Assembly (NCBI GenBank): GCA_022843025.1
Contig: JALHOL010000001.1
Coordinates: 62,001-126,000, forward strand
From: Paracoccaceae bacterium
GTDB taxonomy: Bacteria > Pseudomonadota > Alphaproteobacteria > Rhodobacterales > Rhodobacteraceae
Length of the DNA stretch: 64,000 nt
Direction of reading: 5' to 3'
Shown here in pieces: positions 1-9,180 of the stretch. The notes under the pieces were generated by a model, which saw only the letters and a list, made by a program, of their open reading frames with translations, made no database searches and was not told the DNA's origin. Numbering within the stretch: the stretch's first letter is position 1; each line of letters opens with the position of its first letter. Both the position numbers and the translations under genes were made by a program.

Positions 1-54
1 ACCTCGCGTCCCGGCTGGCTGCGCCGCGGCCTTGATGTGGTGTCGCCGCTGTGA
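1..54 (+). CDS. flgH: FlgH, flagellar L-ring protein (C-terminal end only)
   Basis: Only the last 17 codons are inside the window, in frame 1, ending at TGA 52-54. The tail reads [16 protein letters not shown], which resembles the conserved FlgH ending (GWLQRFFLNLSPM in E. coli). FlgH forms the outer-membrane L-ring of the flagellar basal body, and flgH directly before flgI is the usual order. The stop overlaps the GTG start of flgI (GTGA). The call rests on a short tail plus context. Confidence 0.6.
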   Translation, partial: TSRPGWLRRGLDVVSPL

Positions 55-1169
55 TCCGCGCCCTGCTCATCGCCCTGTCTTTGACGCTCGGCCTCGCCCC
101 CATGGCGCAGGCCGACCGGCTCAAGGACATCACCACCGTCGCCGGTGTCCGCTCCAACCCGCTGGTGGGATACGGCGTCGTCGTGGGCCTGTCGGGGACG
201 GGCGATGGCAATTCCGGCCTGACGCTTCAGTCGCTGCAATCCCTGATCTCGCGCCTTGGCCTTACCGTTGAAACCTCTGATCTGAACGCCAAGAACGCCG
301 CCGCCGTCATGGTCACCGCCGAACTTGCCCCCTTCATGAAGGAAGGGCAGGTCATCGATGTGACCGTCTCCACCGTCGGCTCTGCCAAATCGCTCAAGGG
401 TGGCACCCTGCTGATGACCCCCCTCATGGGCGCGGATGGCGAGATTTACGCCATCGCCCAGGGCAACCTGATCGTGGGTGGCCTTGGCGTCGAAGGGCAG
501 GACGGATCGTCGCTCACCGTCAACATCCCGACCGTGGGCCGCATCCCGCGCGGCGCGATGGTCGAACGCATGGTCGAGGCGGCCTTCCAGCACACCGATG
601 CGCTGATCCTCAACCTCAACCGCCCCGACTTCTCCACCGCTTCTGCCGTGGCCAAGGCGGTCAACGCCGTTTTCGGCCCCGATGTCGCCACGCCGCTGGA
701 TGGCACCTCGGTCCAGGTCCGCGCCCCGCAGGATCCGGGCCAGCGCGTCACCTTCATGGGCATGCTGGAAAACGTCGAGGTTACGCCCGACGCCCCCGCC
801 GCCCGCGTGGTGGTGAACGCCCGCACCGGCACTGTCGTCATCGGCGGCCATGTCCGCGTCACGCCCGCCGCCGTCACCCATGGCTCGCTCACCGTGTCGA
901 TCTCGGAAGACCCGCAGGTCAACCAATCCGCCACCGTCGTCTCGGGCGATGGCACGGTCATCGTGCCGGGTGAAACCACCGTCACCCCCGACAGCACCGT
1001 GACCGCGACCGAAGAGGCCAACCCCGCCTTCGTCTTCGATCCCGGCGTCTCCCTCACTTCGCTGGTCGATGCGATCAACGCTGTGGGCGCATCGCCCTCC
1101 GACCTTGTTGCCATCCTTGAGGCGCTCCGCGAAGCGGGGGCCTTGCGGGCCGAACTTGTGGTGATCTGA
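51..1169 (+). CDS. flgI: FlgI, flagellar P-ring protein
   Basis: A 372-residue protein, normal FlgI length. It starts at GTG 51, overlapping the flgH stop. Residues 1-21 form a signal peptide (hydrophobic core then AQA), as expected for a Sec-exported protein that forms the periplasmic P-ring around the rod. The mature N-terminus ([20 protein letters not shown]) is the FlgI signature, followed by GLSGTGD. The C-terminus ends LRAELVVI, also typical. The stop overlaps the flgJ start (TGATG), so translation is probably coupled. FlgA, encoded at 36846-37541, should be its assembly chaperone. Confidence 0.97.
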   Translation: MIRALLIALSLTLGLAPMAQADRLKDITTVAGVRSNPLVGYGVVVGLSGTGDGNSGLTLQSLQSLISRLGLTVETSDLNAKNAAAVMVTAELAPFMKEGQVIDVTVSTVGSAKSLKGGTLLMTPLMGADGEIYAIAQGNLIVGGLGVEGQDGSSLTVNIPTVGRIPRGAMVERMVEAAFQHTDALILNLNRPDFSTASAVAKAVNAVFGPDVATPLDGTSVQVRAPQDPGQRVTFMGMLENVEVTPDAPAARVVVNARTGTVVIGGHVRVTPAAVTHGSLTVSISEDPQVNQSATVVSGDGTVIVPGETTVTPDSTVTATEEANPAFVFDPGVSLTSLVDAINAVGASPSDLVAILEALREAGALRAELVVI

Positions 1170-1465
1170 TGGACATCAAACCCGCCACCATTTCGCTGTC
1201 CCCTACCAAACAGCCCGACCGCACCCCGGAACTGCGCCGCGCGGCCGAAGGGTTCGAGGAGCTTTTCCTCACTCAATTCCTCAAGGCCGCCCGCGCCGGT
1301 TCCTTGGGCGATGATATCATGGGCTCCAGCGCCGTGGATAAAACCCGCGACCTGTTCGACGCCGAAATTGCCCGCGCCTCCTCGGGCCGCACCGGTTTCG
1401 GCATCGCCGATGCCGTGGAACGTCAATTCGCCGGCTTCGTCGCCCCCAACAGCAAGGTTGACTGA
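1169..1465 (+). CDS. flgJ: FlgJ-type rod-binding protein without muramidase domain
   Basis: A 98-residue protein holding only the N-terminal rod-binding domain of FlgJ (LRRAAEGFEELFLTQFLKAA, then DLFDAEIARASS). Enterobacterial FlgJ carries an extra peptidoglycan-hydrolase domain, which is absent here. That activity is probably supplied by the separate transglycosylase at 6911-7834, as described for SltF in R. sphaeroides. It acts as the rod cap or scaffold in the periplasm. It overlaps flgI and flgK by one base at each end (TGATG), so the genes are tightly coupled. Confidence 0.93.
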   Translation: MDIKPATISLSPTKQPDRTPELRRAAEGFEELFLTQFLKAARAGSLGDDIMGSSAVDKTRDLFDAEIARASSGRTGFGIADAVERQFAGFVAPNSKVD

Positions 1466-4400
1466 TGGGCAACATCATGGACATCGCCAGCTCGGCCATC
1501 GGTGCCTACCGCACCGCGTTGAGCGTGACGGGCGAAAACATCGCCAATGTGAACACCGAAGGCTACCGCCGCCGCGATGTCCTGACCTCGCAGATGGGTG
1601 GCGCGCAGACCACGGTCACCACCTTGGCCACAGGCGGGCAGGGCGTGCAGGTCGAACAGATCCGCCGCGCCTTTGATGCGTTGCTCGCCGAACGCCTACG
1701 CACCTCCACCTCGGATGTGTCCGCGGCGCAGGTCCATCTCGATGCCGCCATGGCGGTGGAAACCCAGCTTCTGCCCAATTCCGGCGGTATCGACGCCGCG
1801 CTCGAAGGCTTCTTCGCCTCCATCGGCAGCCTTGCCGCCTCGCCGGCCGATACCTCGCTGCGCCGCATCGCGATGGAATCCGGCCGCACCCTCGCCTCGG
1901 CCTTCCAGGGCATCGCTGCGGGCCTCGTGCGCCTGCGCGAAGACACCTATGACGCCGCCAGCCTTTCGGCCACCCAGGCCACCCAGGACCTGCGCGATCT
2001 GGCCGAACTGCAACTGCGCTTCACCGTGAACAACGGCGCGGTCGGCGCGCTCAATCCCATGCATGACGAACGTGATCGTCTGCTGGCCAGCCTCGCCGAA
2101 AACGTCGGCATCTCGGTCACGCTGGATAACGCCGGTCGCGCCACGGTCACGCTCGGCACCGGTGGTGGCGGTCCCGTGCTGCTTGATGGCAGCGGCCCCT
2201 CCACCCTCACCGTCTCCGGCTCTACCGACCTCACGCTCACCATCACCCGCGACGCCACGTCCCGCGACAGCCGCATGCTCGGCACCGGGGCGATCGGCGG
2301 ATATTCCACCGCGCTGGGCGCGATCAACACCGCGCTTCAGGAGATTGACGCGCTCGCGCGCAAGATCGCGGGCGAGATGAACACTGTCCACGCCTCCGGC
2401 CTTGATCTGACCGGCGCGCCGGGCGGCCCGATGTTTTCGCTCGACGGCTGGGTCATGTCCCGCGCCGTCACCAATCAGGGCGATGCCCGCGCCATCGTCA
2501 CCCCAACCGGCCCCGATACCACCGGCCCCATCACCCTGATCCGCGACACCGCGCTGAACGTCTGGCGGGCCGAAGATGCGCTGGGCAACGTGCTGGGCAG
2601 CGCCGACCGTCTGCTCGTCCTGCCGGGTGTGACGATCGAGGTGGAAGGCGCCCCCGCCAATGGCGACCGCCTGACCTTCAACCCCACCACCGGGCTTGCC
2701 GCCAACATGCGCTTCCTGCCCGATGTGCCGGAACGTCTGGCCGCCGCTGTCTCCACGCTGGTCGCCCCCGCGCCGGGCAATATCGGATCGGGTTCCGCCA
2801 CCATCGCGCCCACCACCGTGGCCCCGCCCACGGTGCCCACGCTTGCCACCCAACTCACCGGGGCCACCAACGGGGCAGGGGCCGTCACTCTGTTGTCCCC
2901 GGGCGTCGTGGGCTACATCCCCGCCGGTACCACGGCGGCCAGCCTCAGCAGCCTGGGCGCGCAATCCAGCGCTGATTTCGCGCTGACCGATGCCGCCGCC
3001 GCCACCACGACGAACCTCACCGTCACGCTTGACGGCGTGCCGCACAGCTTTGACCTCACCACGCTTGCCGATGGCTCCCCCCGCCCACCGGGCTGGACCT
3101 CGGCGCAACTCGCCGCCGCGCTGACGGCAGGCCAGTTCGATACCGCCGCAGGCGACACCTTCGCGAGCCTCGGCCTCGCCGCCGCGGGCACCGATGGCGC
3201 GCTCACCCTCTCGCGCACCGCAGGCAATATTGGCGCGGCCACGCTCGATGCCCAACCTGCCACGCTCGCCCCCGCCAGCGCACAGGGCGGCACGCTTCAG
3301 ATATTCACCCGCGAGGGCCGTCAGATCGCAGGCACCCCGATGTCGCCCGCCGACATCGCCCTTCTCTTCACCACCGCCAACGGCTTCCTGCCCGGCGCGC
3401 AATACAATGCCGAGTATCTTGAGGCACCGGGCGGCACCGGCTATCGCGGCATGGGCTTGGGCAGCACCCTCGCCAATGGCGAGCAATCCATCACCCTTCA
3501 ACCCCCCGCCCCGGTCACCTGGACAGGCGCGCCGCAGGCCCCCGCCTCTCCCGCCCGCACCATCCTGTTGGAACAGCCGGGTGCCACCCCCATCAACCTG
3601 ACCCTTCCCGCCGGCAGCAGCGCTCGCCGTCTGGCCGAAATCATGACTGCCGCCTATCCGGGGCTAGAGGCAACCGCCCGCACCTCCGCTACCCTCGGCG
3701 TCACTCTCGACGGCCCCGTGCAGTTTCAACTTGAAGGCACCAACGGCACCCCCCTCACCGTCTCCGGCACTGTCGCGGGCGGCAGGCTGGATAGCCTCGC
3801 CCTTGCCGTCAACGGCCTGTCCGGCTCCACCGGCATCACGGCGCAGCTGTCGCCCGATGGCGCGCGCCTCCTGCTGACACAGGCCGATGGCACCGACATC
3901 CGCATCACCGGCTTCACCCATGGCGCGGGCGGCACGGCCACGTTGCAAACCGCCGATGCGACGGGTCAACCCGCCGGCCCCATTGCCACCCTCGGCGCAG
4001 GACAGAACGGCGCGCGCCTGTCGGGTCAGGTCACGCTGACGCAGGCACAAGGCTTCACCGTCACCATTGATGGCAACCGCATCGACTCCGCCGCTGATCC
4101 CCTGTCGGGGGGCCTGATCTCCTCCACCGCTTCGGCCGCAGGCGCGCAGCGCACGCTGACCTTTGCCTTCGATCCCGCCTATGACGCCTCGTCCGCCGCT
4201 GCCGATGGCAGCGCTGCGCTGGCTGGCCCCACCTCGTATAACCTCACCCTCGGTGGCCGCGCTGTCACACTGAACACCGCCACCACTGCTGCCACCTCTG
4301 CCGCCGATGTGGCCACCGGCCTTGCCGCCCTTCTGCGCGAAGAGATGCCGCAGGCCAGCGTCACGGGTGCCGCCCTCGCCACCCTTCCGGGTGACGGGGC

Positions 4401-5577
4401 CTCTACCCTCATCCAGCTTGACGGCCAAGATTACGTCCTGCGCATGACCGGCGGCACCGTCCAGGTCAGCGGGCCCGAGGCAGGCCGCCTGACCGCCGCC
4501 TTCGACGGCACCAACCGCCTGCAAATCACCGTCAATGGCGGCTCCACGGATGCGGGCTTCATCACCATCCCCACCTCCAGCACCTCCGCCGCCTTCGGCC
4601 TTGCCCCTGCACAGGCCCCGACCACCCGCCTGACCGGCCAGCCGGTCACCGGCGCAGGCCTGCCCGTCGCGATGCAGGTCGAAATCGGCGCAACGCTCTG
4701 GACCGTCAACGTCACGGGTGGCCCTACTGTCACGCTCCCCCCCGGCTTCCCCGGCACCGCCACGGTGGACGGTCTGGGTGCCATCACCTTGAACCTGCCC
4801 GCAGGCGGCAACCCAGCCCGCATCCTGCCGGGGGCCGATGCCGCAGGCTTCGCCTCGCTCGGCGCGGCCGTTTCGGCCAACGGTGCCAGCCTTGATGTCC
4901 GCACCTCGGATGGCAGCGTCCTGAACCTGAACGCAACCACCGCCTCGCTTGCCGGACAGCGCCTGTCGCTCAGCAACTTGCCGCCCGAAGACCTGATCGT
5001 CGTGATGACAGGCACCGGCACCCTGCGCATGTCCGGCACCCTCACTGCAGGCCCGCCCCCCACCGCAGCCCCCGCCGTGGAACTGCGCGTCATCGACGCC
5101 GCAACCAACACGGTGGGCCTGTTCGACATCGCCACGGGCCATTCCATCGGCACCCGCACGCTCGATGCCACGGGCGGCGCGGTGATCGGCGGGCTGTCGA
5201 TCAACGTTTCGGGCAACCCCGCGACGGGCGATGCCTTCCGCCTGACGCCCAACAGCGATGGCCGCAACGATGGCCGCGCGCTGGATGGCCTTCTCGCCCT
5301 GCGCTTTGCCGATGTCGCCACCGGGCGCGGCGGCTTTGCCCGCATCCTTGCCGATCTTCAGGCCGAAACCGGCACCCGCGCCGCCGCTGCCGATCAAACC
5401 CTTGGTGCGCGCAAGGCCGTGAACGATACCGTCCGCCGCGCCGATGCCGAACAGGGCGCGGTCGATCTGGATGCCGAAGCCGCCCGGATGCTGGAACTGC
5501 AACAGAACTATCAAGCCGCCGCACAGGTAATGTCGGTCGCGCAGGAAATGTTCGACACCCTCATCAATTCGCTCTGA
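1465..5577 (+). CDS. flgK: FlgK, hook-filament junction protein 1 (HAP1), very long form
   Basis: A 1370-residue protein, more than twice the usual 450-650. The conserved ends are clear: the N-terminus (SSAIGAYRTALSVTGENIAN, then VNTEGYRRR) and the C-terminus (LDAEAARMLELQQNYQAAAQ, then MFDTLINSL) are the D0/D1 helices that stack between hook and filament. About residues 330-1250 are an Ala/Thr/Gly-rich insertion with recurring TLTVT/LTLS-like beta-strand segments, so the exposed domain is greatly enlarged. There is no frameshift or stop across the insertion, and codon use matches the neighbours. It is secreted through the flagellar export apparatus. Confidence 0.96.
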   Translation: MGNIMDIASSAIGAYRTALSVTGENIANVNTEGYRRRDVLTSQMGGAQTTVTTLATGGQGVQVEQIRRAFDALLAERLRTSTSDVSAAQVHLDAAMAVETQLLPNSGGIDAALEGFFASIGSLAASPADTSLRRIAMESGRTLASAFQGIAAGLVRLREDTYDAASLSATQATQDLRDLAELQLRFTVNNGAVGALNPMHDERDRLLASLAENVGISVTLDNAGRATVTLGTGGGGPVLLDGSGPSTLTVSGSTDLTLTITRDATSRDSRMLGTGAIGGYSTALGAINTALQEIDALARKIAGEMNTVHASGLDLTGAPGGPMFSLDGWVMSRAVTNQGDARAIVTPTGPDTTGPITLIRDTALNVWRAEDALGNVLGSADRLLVLPGVTIEVEGAPANGDRLTFNPTTGLAANMRFLPDVPERLAAAVSTLVAPAPGNIGSGSATIAPTTVAPPTVPTLATQLTGATNGAGAVTLLSPGVVGYIPAGTTAASLSSLGAQSSADFALTDAAAATTTNLTVTLDGVPHSFDLTTLADGSPRPPGWTSAQLAAALTAGQFDTAAGDTFASLGLAAAGTDGALTLSRTAGNIGAATLDAQPATLAPASAQGGTLQIFTREGRQIAGTPMSPADIALLFTTANGFLPGAQYNAEYLEAPGGTGYRGMGLGSTLANGEQSITLQPPAPVTWTGAPQAPASPARTILLEQPGATPINLTLPAGSSARRLAEIMTAAYPGLEATARTSATLGVTLDGPVQFQLEGTNGTPLTVSGTVAGGRLDSLALAVNGLSGSTGITAQLSPDGARLLLTQADGTDIRITGFTHGAGGTATLQTADATGQPAGPIATLGAGQNGARLSGQVTLTQAQGFTVTIDGNRIDSAADPLSGGLISSTASAAGAQRTLTFAFDPAYDASSAAADGSAALAGPTSYNLTLGGRAVTLNTATTAATSAADVATGLAALLREEMPQASVTGAALATLPGDGASTLIQLDGQDYVLRMTGGTVQVSGPEAGRLTAAFDGTNRLQITVNGGSTDAGFITIPTSSTSAAFGLAPAQAPTTRLTGQPVTGAGLPVAMQVEIGATLWTVNVTGGPTVTLPPGFPGTATVDGLGAITLNLPAGGNPARILPGADAAGFASLGAAVSANGASLDVRTSDGSVLNLNATTASLAGQRLSLSNLPPEDLIVVMTGTGTLRMSGTLTAGPPPTAAPAVELRVIDAATNTVGLFDIATGHSIGTRTLDATGGAVIGGLSINVSGNPATGDAFRLTPNSDGRNDGRALDGLLALRFADVATGRGGFARILADLQAETGTRAAAADQTLGARKAVNDTVRRADAEQGAVDLDAEAARMLELQQNYQAAAQVMSVAQEMFDTLINSL

Positions 5578-5589
5578 AAGGTCTGACCC

Positions 5590-6870
5590 ATGACCGCCAG
5601 CATCGGCAACAACCTCTTCGGCAAGATCGCGATGGAAAACTTCAACCGTCTCGCGGGCGAGGTGTCGGATCTTCAGGCGCAGATATCCTCGGGCAAGAAC
5701 GACCCCCGCCCGTCATCCGATCCGATGCGCGCGGCGAAACTCTCCATCGTCACCGAACAACGCGCCGCCATTGACCGCTTCTCCGACAACACCGCGCTGG
5801 CCACCGACCGTCTGGATCAGGCCGACCTCGCCATAGGCGAAATGGGCGACATCATCCGCCAGTTTCAGCAGATTTCCATCCAGGCCGCCAACGATACCAT
5901 TACTGAAGAGGGCATCGCCGGCCTCCGGTCCGAGGCGCTTTCGCTGCGCACCGCGCTCATCGCTGTGGCCAATGGGCGCGATACGATGGGCCTGCCGCTC
6001 TTCGCCGGTTTTGGCAGCGCCGAACCCTTCGCCCAAGGCCCCAACGGCATCGAATATCGCGGTGATGGCGGCCGTCCCACCCTGCGCATGACCGAAACCG
6101 CCACGCTCGCCACCGGCCTGAACGGGGCCGAGGTGTTCATGTCCGTCCCCACCGATACTGGCGCAGAAACTGGCGCGCGCAGCGTGTTCGAAATGGTTGA
6201 TGACCTGATCGCCACGCTCACCCCGTCGCTCAACCCGTCCCGCCCCAATCACACCGTCGCCAATCAGGCGCTGTTCACCCCCGCCACCACCCGCAACCCC
6301 GCCACCCTGTCCTTTGATCTCACAGGCCCGACCGGCACCGCCCGCATCTCGGCCGAGGTGATGGCAGGCGCACCCGGCGCGCTTCGCGATGCGATCAACG
6401 CCGTCACCCCCACCACCGGCATCACGGCCAGCCTTGCCCCCGATGGCGAAAGCCTGATCTTCCAGTCCGCAGGTGAAATGACGGTCGGCAACCTGACCCA
6501 GCCCGATGCCGGACGCCGCCCCGCCGCCAACATGGTCGCGCTGGACACAAGCCTGCAACTGTCAGGCGTCGGCGTTGGGCTGCGCACCGAAAACCTCTCG
6601 GCCACCCGGATGGTCGGCGCCTTTGCCGATGTCGTCACCCATGTCGCCGCCCAGCGGGCCGAGGTGGGGTCGCTCGGTCGTCTGGCCGAAGACCATGCGC
6701 AGGTCCTGGCCGATCGCAAACTGCGGATCGACAAATCCGTCGCCGGTCTCGAAGATCTCGACGTGGCCGCCGCCATCACCCGGCTGCAACAGCTCCTCCT
6801 CACCGAACAGGCCGCGCAGCAGACCTTTGTGAAAATCAACGGCACCAGCCTTTTCGACTATATGCGCTGA
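5590..6870 (+). CDS. flgL: FlgL, hook-filament junction protein 3 (HAP3)
   Basis: A 426-residue protein following flgK by 12 bases. The N-terminus shows the flagellin-like D0/D1 helix with LQAQISSGKNDPRPSSDP, and the C-terminus ends in a second helix (LLLTEQAAQQTFVKIN). It joins the hook-proximal FlgK ring to the filament. FlgL in other groups is often near 300 residues; here a central Thr/Pro-rich region adds length, in line with the expanded FlgK. Confidence 0.94.
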   Translation: MTASIGNNLFGKIAMENFNRLAGEVSDLQAQISSGKNDPRPSSDPMRAAKLSIVTEQRAAIDRFSDNTALATDRLDQADLAIGEMGDIIRQFQQISIQAANDTITEEGIAGLRSEALSLRTALIAVANGRDTMGLPLFAGFGSAEPFAQGPNGIEYRGDGGRPTLRMTETATLATGLNGAEVFMSVPTDTGAETGARSVFEMVDDLIATLTPSLNPSRPNHTVANQALFTPATTRNPATLSFDLTGPTGTARISAEVMAGAPGALRDAINAVTPTTGITASLAPDGESLIFQSAGEMTVGNLTQPDAGRRPAANMVALDTSLQLSGVGVGLRTENLSATRMVGAFADVVTHVAAQRAEVGSLGRLAEDHAQVLADRKLRIDKSVAGLEDLDVAAAITRLQQLLLTEQAAQQTFVKINGTSLFDYMR

Positions 6871-6884
6871 TCTGGCCCCGCATC

Positions 6885-6900
6885 TGGCCCGCCGCTTGCA
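6885..6900 (+). promoter_or_regulatory. Candidate sigma-54 promoter of sltF
   Basis: TGGCCCG-CCGC-TTGCA has GG and GC exactly 10 bases apart and one mismatch to TGGCACG-N4-TTGCA. The predicted +1 (12 bases after the -12 C at 6899) is 6911, exactly the A of the best sltF start codon, so a transcript from it would be leaderless. It may also be a chance match inside a flgI-flgJ-flgK-flgL-sltF operon. Confidence 0.45.
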
Positions 6901-6910
6901 ACAGATCGTT

Positions 6911-7834
6911 ATGCTGCGCGCCCTTGCCCTATCCGTCGCCCTGCTCCTGCCCGGCCTTGCCGCCGCGCAGGATTGCGCGCGTCTAGCCGCCGAGGCCGGG
7001 GCCGAGGCTGGTTTGCCAGACGGCCTTCTCCCCGCCATCTCACTGGTCGAGGCAGGTCGTGGCACCGGCAATGGCGGTATCGCCCCATGGCCCTGGACGC
7101 TCAATCAGGGCGGCAAGGGCATGTATTTTGACACCCGCGAAGAGGCGCTGGCCTATCTCAAACAGGCCGTCGCCGAAGGGGTCACGAATATCGACGTGGG
7201 CTGCATGCAGCTGAACTGGAAATGGCACTCCGCAGGATTTGCCACGCCCGAAGACATGATCGATCCCACCCGCAACACCCGCTATGCCGCCCGCTTCATG
7301 GTGGAACTCTACAACCGTCTGGGTTCGTGGGACGTGGCCGCCGCCGCCTATCATTCTACCAACCCCGAACGTGGGCAGAACTACCTGCAAAAGGTCATGG
7401 CCGCGCGCGACAGTTTCCAACTGTCCCCCCTAGATGCGCCCGATGGGGCAGGGGGCGAAACCCTTCTTCTTACCGCCATCCCGGCGCAGCTTGATGGCAT
7501 TCTCGCTTTTGCCGGAAACCCGCTGGTTGCCCTTGCCTCTGCCCCGCCCGCCGATGGCTTCGAAGGCGAAACCCCCTTCGATGATGCCCCGCAAACCCCG
7601 TCAGACCCCGCTGCCGATACCATGGCCGAAGCCGCCCCCGACAACCCGCCGCCATCACGCCCCTCCCGCGCCACCGGCACACGTCAAACCGCCACTCTGC
7701 CCCCGCCAGACCTGCCCATGGTCATCGCCGCAGCCACGGTCAGCCTCGCCTTGCCCGAGAATCTCCCCCCCCGACTCCGCCACCGCTGGGCCGAGGTCGA
7801 GGCGATGCGTGCCATCCTCTCCTCCGCCCCATAA
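6911..7834 (+). CDS. sltF: SltF-like flagellar lytic transglycosylase
   Basis: The ATG at 6911 gives 307 residues and a clean signal peptide (MLRALALSVALLLPGLAAAQ); an upstream in-frame TTG at 6896 would add five polar residues. The mature part has the SLT fold: the ISLVEAGRG segment carries the likely catalytic Glu, followed by NIDVGCMQLNW and AAAYHSTNPERG. It should cut peptidoglycan in the periplasm so that the rod can pass, replacing the muramidase domain missing from FlgJ. The C-terminal roughly 120 residues are Pro/Ala-rich and variable. It sits 40 bases after flgL. No Shine-Dalgarno sequence is visible before the ATG. Confidence 0.88.
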   Translation: MLRALALSVALLLPGLAAAQDCARLAAEAGAEAGLPDGLLPAISLVEAGRGTGNGGIAPWPWTLNQGGKGMYFDTREEALAYLKQAVAEGVTNIDVGCMQLNWKWHSAGFATPEDMIDPTRNTRYAARFMVELYNRLGSWDVAAAAYHSTNPERGQNYLQKVMAARDSFQLSPLDAPDGAGGETLLLTAIPAQLDGILAFAGNPLVALASAPPADGFEGETPFDDAPQTPSDPAADTMAEAAPDNPPPSRPSRATGTRQTATLPPPDLPMVIAAATVSLALPENLPPRLRHRWAEVEAMRAILSSAP

Positions 7835-7850
7835 ACTGACGATCAATTCT

Positions 7851-7873
7851 TATTTAAACCATTGTATTTAAAC
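7851..7873. repeat. AT-rich direct repeat upstream of fleQ
   Basis: TATTTAAAC occurs at 7851-7859 and again at 7865-7873, 14 bases start to start, in the only clearly AT-rich stretch near this end of the window. The 186-base gap (7835-8020) lies between sltF and fleQ and probably carries the fleQ promoter. The spacing does not fit a CtrA site (TTAA-N7-TTAA). Which protein binds, if any, is unknown. Confidence 0.4.
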
Positions 7874-8020
7874 AAGAAATACTACATCCAAAAGTATGGT
7901 CCAAACCCAGACCAAAGATCATGTGCCATCCTTATCACCCACCCCCGCCCGACCGTGGGAAGATTGAATCACGACCTCGCTCACTATCATGTGAACCTCA
8001 ATTGCCGTTGGAGGTTCTTC

Positions 8021-9127
8021 ATGACGACTCATTGGATTGATCGTGCCGTTTCCATTCAAGCCCTGCCTGTTCCCGTAAGCACGATCGACCGGATCATCGT
8101 CGGTGAAACCGCCCCGATGCGCAGCCTCAAGCGGATGATTACCGCCGTGGCCGGGTCCGATGCTGCCGTCCTCGTCCGTGGCCCCACCGGCGCGGGCAAG
8201 GAACTGGTGGCCGAAGCCCTGCACCGTGCCTCGGGTCGCCTTGGCGCGATCGTCGCCGTGAACTGCGCCGCCATCCCGGCGGACCTTCTGGAAAGCGAAC
8301 TCTTCGGCCATGAAAAAGGGGCCTTCACCGGGGCCGACCGCGCCCGCCCGGGCCGCATCGAACAGGCCGCTGGCGGCACCCTCTTTCTCGACGAAATCGG
8401 TGACATGCCGCTTGCCCTGCAAGCCAAGCTGCTGCGCGTGCTGGAAACCCGCCGCATTCAGCGTCTGGGTGCCACGGCGGAACAGTCTGTTGATTTCCGC
8501 CTCGTCACCGCCACCCACCGCGATCTGACCGCCGCCGTCGCCTCGGGCGATTTCCGGGCCGATCTGTTTTACCGCATCTCGGTCTTTCCGCTGTCCGTGC
8601 CCAGCCTGGCCGAGCGTACCGCCGATATCCCCCTCATCCTCGCCCGCCTGATCGAGGAATACACCTCCAACAACCCCGCCGCCGAAGTTCCGCATTTCGA
8701 CCTTGGCGCCCTGCGCGCGCTGTCGGCCTATGGCTGGCCCGGCAATATCCGCGAATTGAAGAACGTCCTGATGCGCGCCTTCGTCATGCTGCCGGGCCGC
8801 ATGGTCACCGCACGCCACGTGCGCGACAATCTTCTCGGCATGGAAATGCCCTGCCCGGACAGCGCCGAGGTGGTGCTGCCCGAACCCCCCGCGCCGCAGG
8901 CACGGGGCGAGCTGCCCGATCCCACCCAGTTCCACGATGCGCTGGGCCGTCTGGGCGATATCGACCTGCGCGGATACATCCGCGATATCGAAGTGGCCCT
9001 GATCGAAGCCGCGCTTGATACCCGTCAGGGCAACGTGGCGCAGGCCGCCGATGCCCTGCGCCTGCGCCGCACCACGCTGATCGAAAAGATGAAAAAGTTC
9101 GGCATCCGCCGCGGCCTCGTGGCCTGA
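8021..9127 (+). CDS. fleQ: FleQ-like sigma-54-dependent activator lacking the N-terminal sensory domain
   Basis: The ATG at 8021 has a GGAGG at 8010-8014; the frame stays open upstream to a TTG at 7862, but that extension looks non-coding. The 368-residue protein starts almost directly with the AAA+ domain: Walker A GPTGAGK (residues 54-60), GAFTGA sigma-54 contact loop (100-105), a FLDEIGDMP Walker B region, and a Fis-type helix-turn-helix near residues 325-365 ([20 protein letters not shown]). The N-terminal FleQ/receiver domain is missing. It should be the master activator binding upstream of the -24/-12 promoters found in this window, together with FleT (30566-31702). The symbol follows the R. 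sphaeroides Fla1 model. Confidence 0.85.
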   Translation: MTTHWIDRAVSIQALPVPVSTIDRIIVGETAPMRSLKRMITAVAGSDAAVLVRGPTGAGKELVAEALHRASGRLGAIVAVNCAAIPADLLESELFGHEKGAFTGADRARPGRIEQAAGGTLFLDEIGDMPLALQAKLLRVLETRRIQRLGATAEQSVDFRLVTATHRDLTAAVASGDFRADLFYRISVFPLSVPSLAERTADIPLILARLIEEYTSNNPAAEVPHFDLGALRALSAYGWPGNIRELKNVLMRAFVMLPGRMVTARHVRDNLLGMEMPCPDSAEVVLPEPPAPQARGELPDPTQFHDALGRLGDIDLRGYIRDIEVALIEAALDTRQGNVAQAADALRLRRTTLIEKMKKFGIRRGLVA

Positions 9128-9137
9128 TCCGTCTGGC

Positions 9138-9157
9138 CGGGGGGCAACGGCCCCCCG
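9138..9157. terminator. GC hairpin between convergent fleQ and fliD
   Basis: CGGGGGG at 9138-9144 pairs with CCCCCCG at 9151-9157 around a six-base loop. It lies in the 53-base gap between two genes that converge. There is no T-run on either side, so it is a possible bidirectional terminator rather than a canonical one. Confidence 0.4.
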
Positions 9158-9180
9158 TCACCCATCCCCAACCCGCCGCG

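Noticed and set aside
1696-5514. Two long open frames on the minus strand (about 600 residues each) antisense to flgK
   Set aside because: They mirror a GC-rich, biased-codon gene; their composition (Gly/Arg/Ala/Gln-rich, no domains) is that of antisense shadow frames, and no ribosome site is seen.
7851-7873. CtrA-binding site upstream of fleQ
   Set aside because: The TTAA half-sites are 10 bases apart instead of 7 and lack the flanking C pattern.
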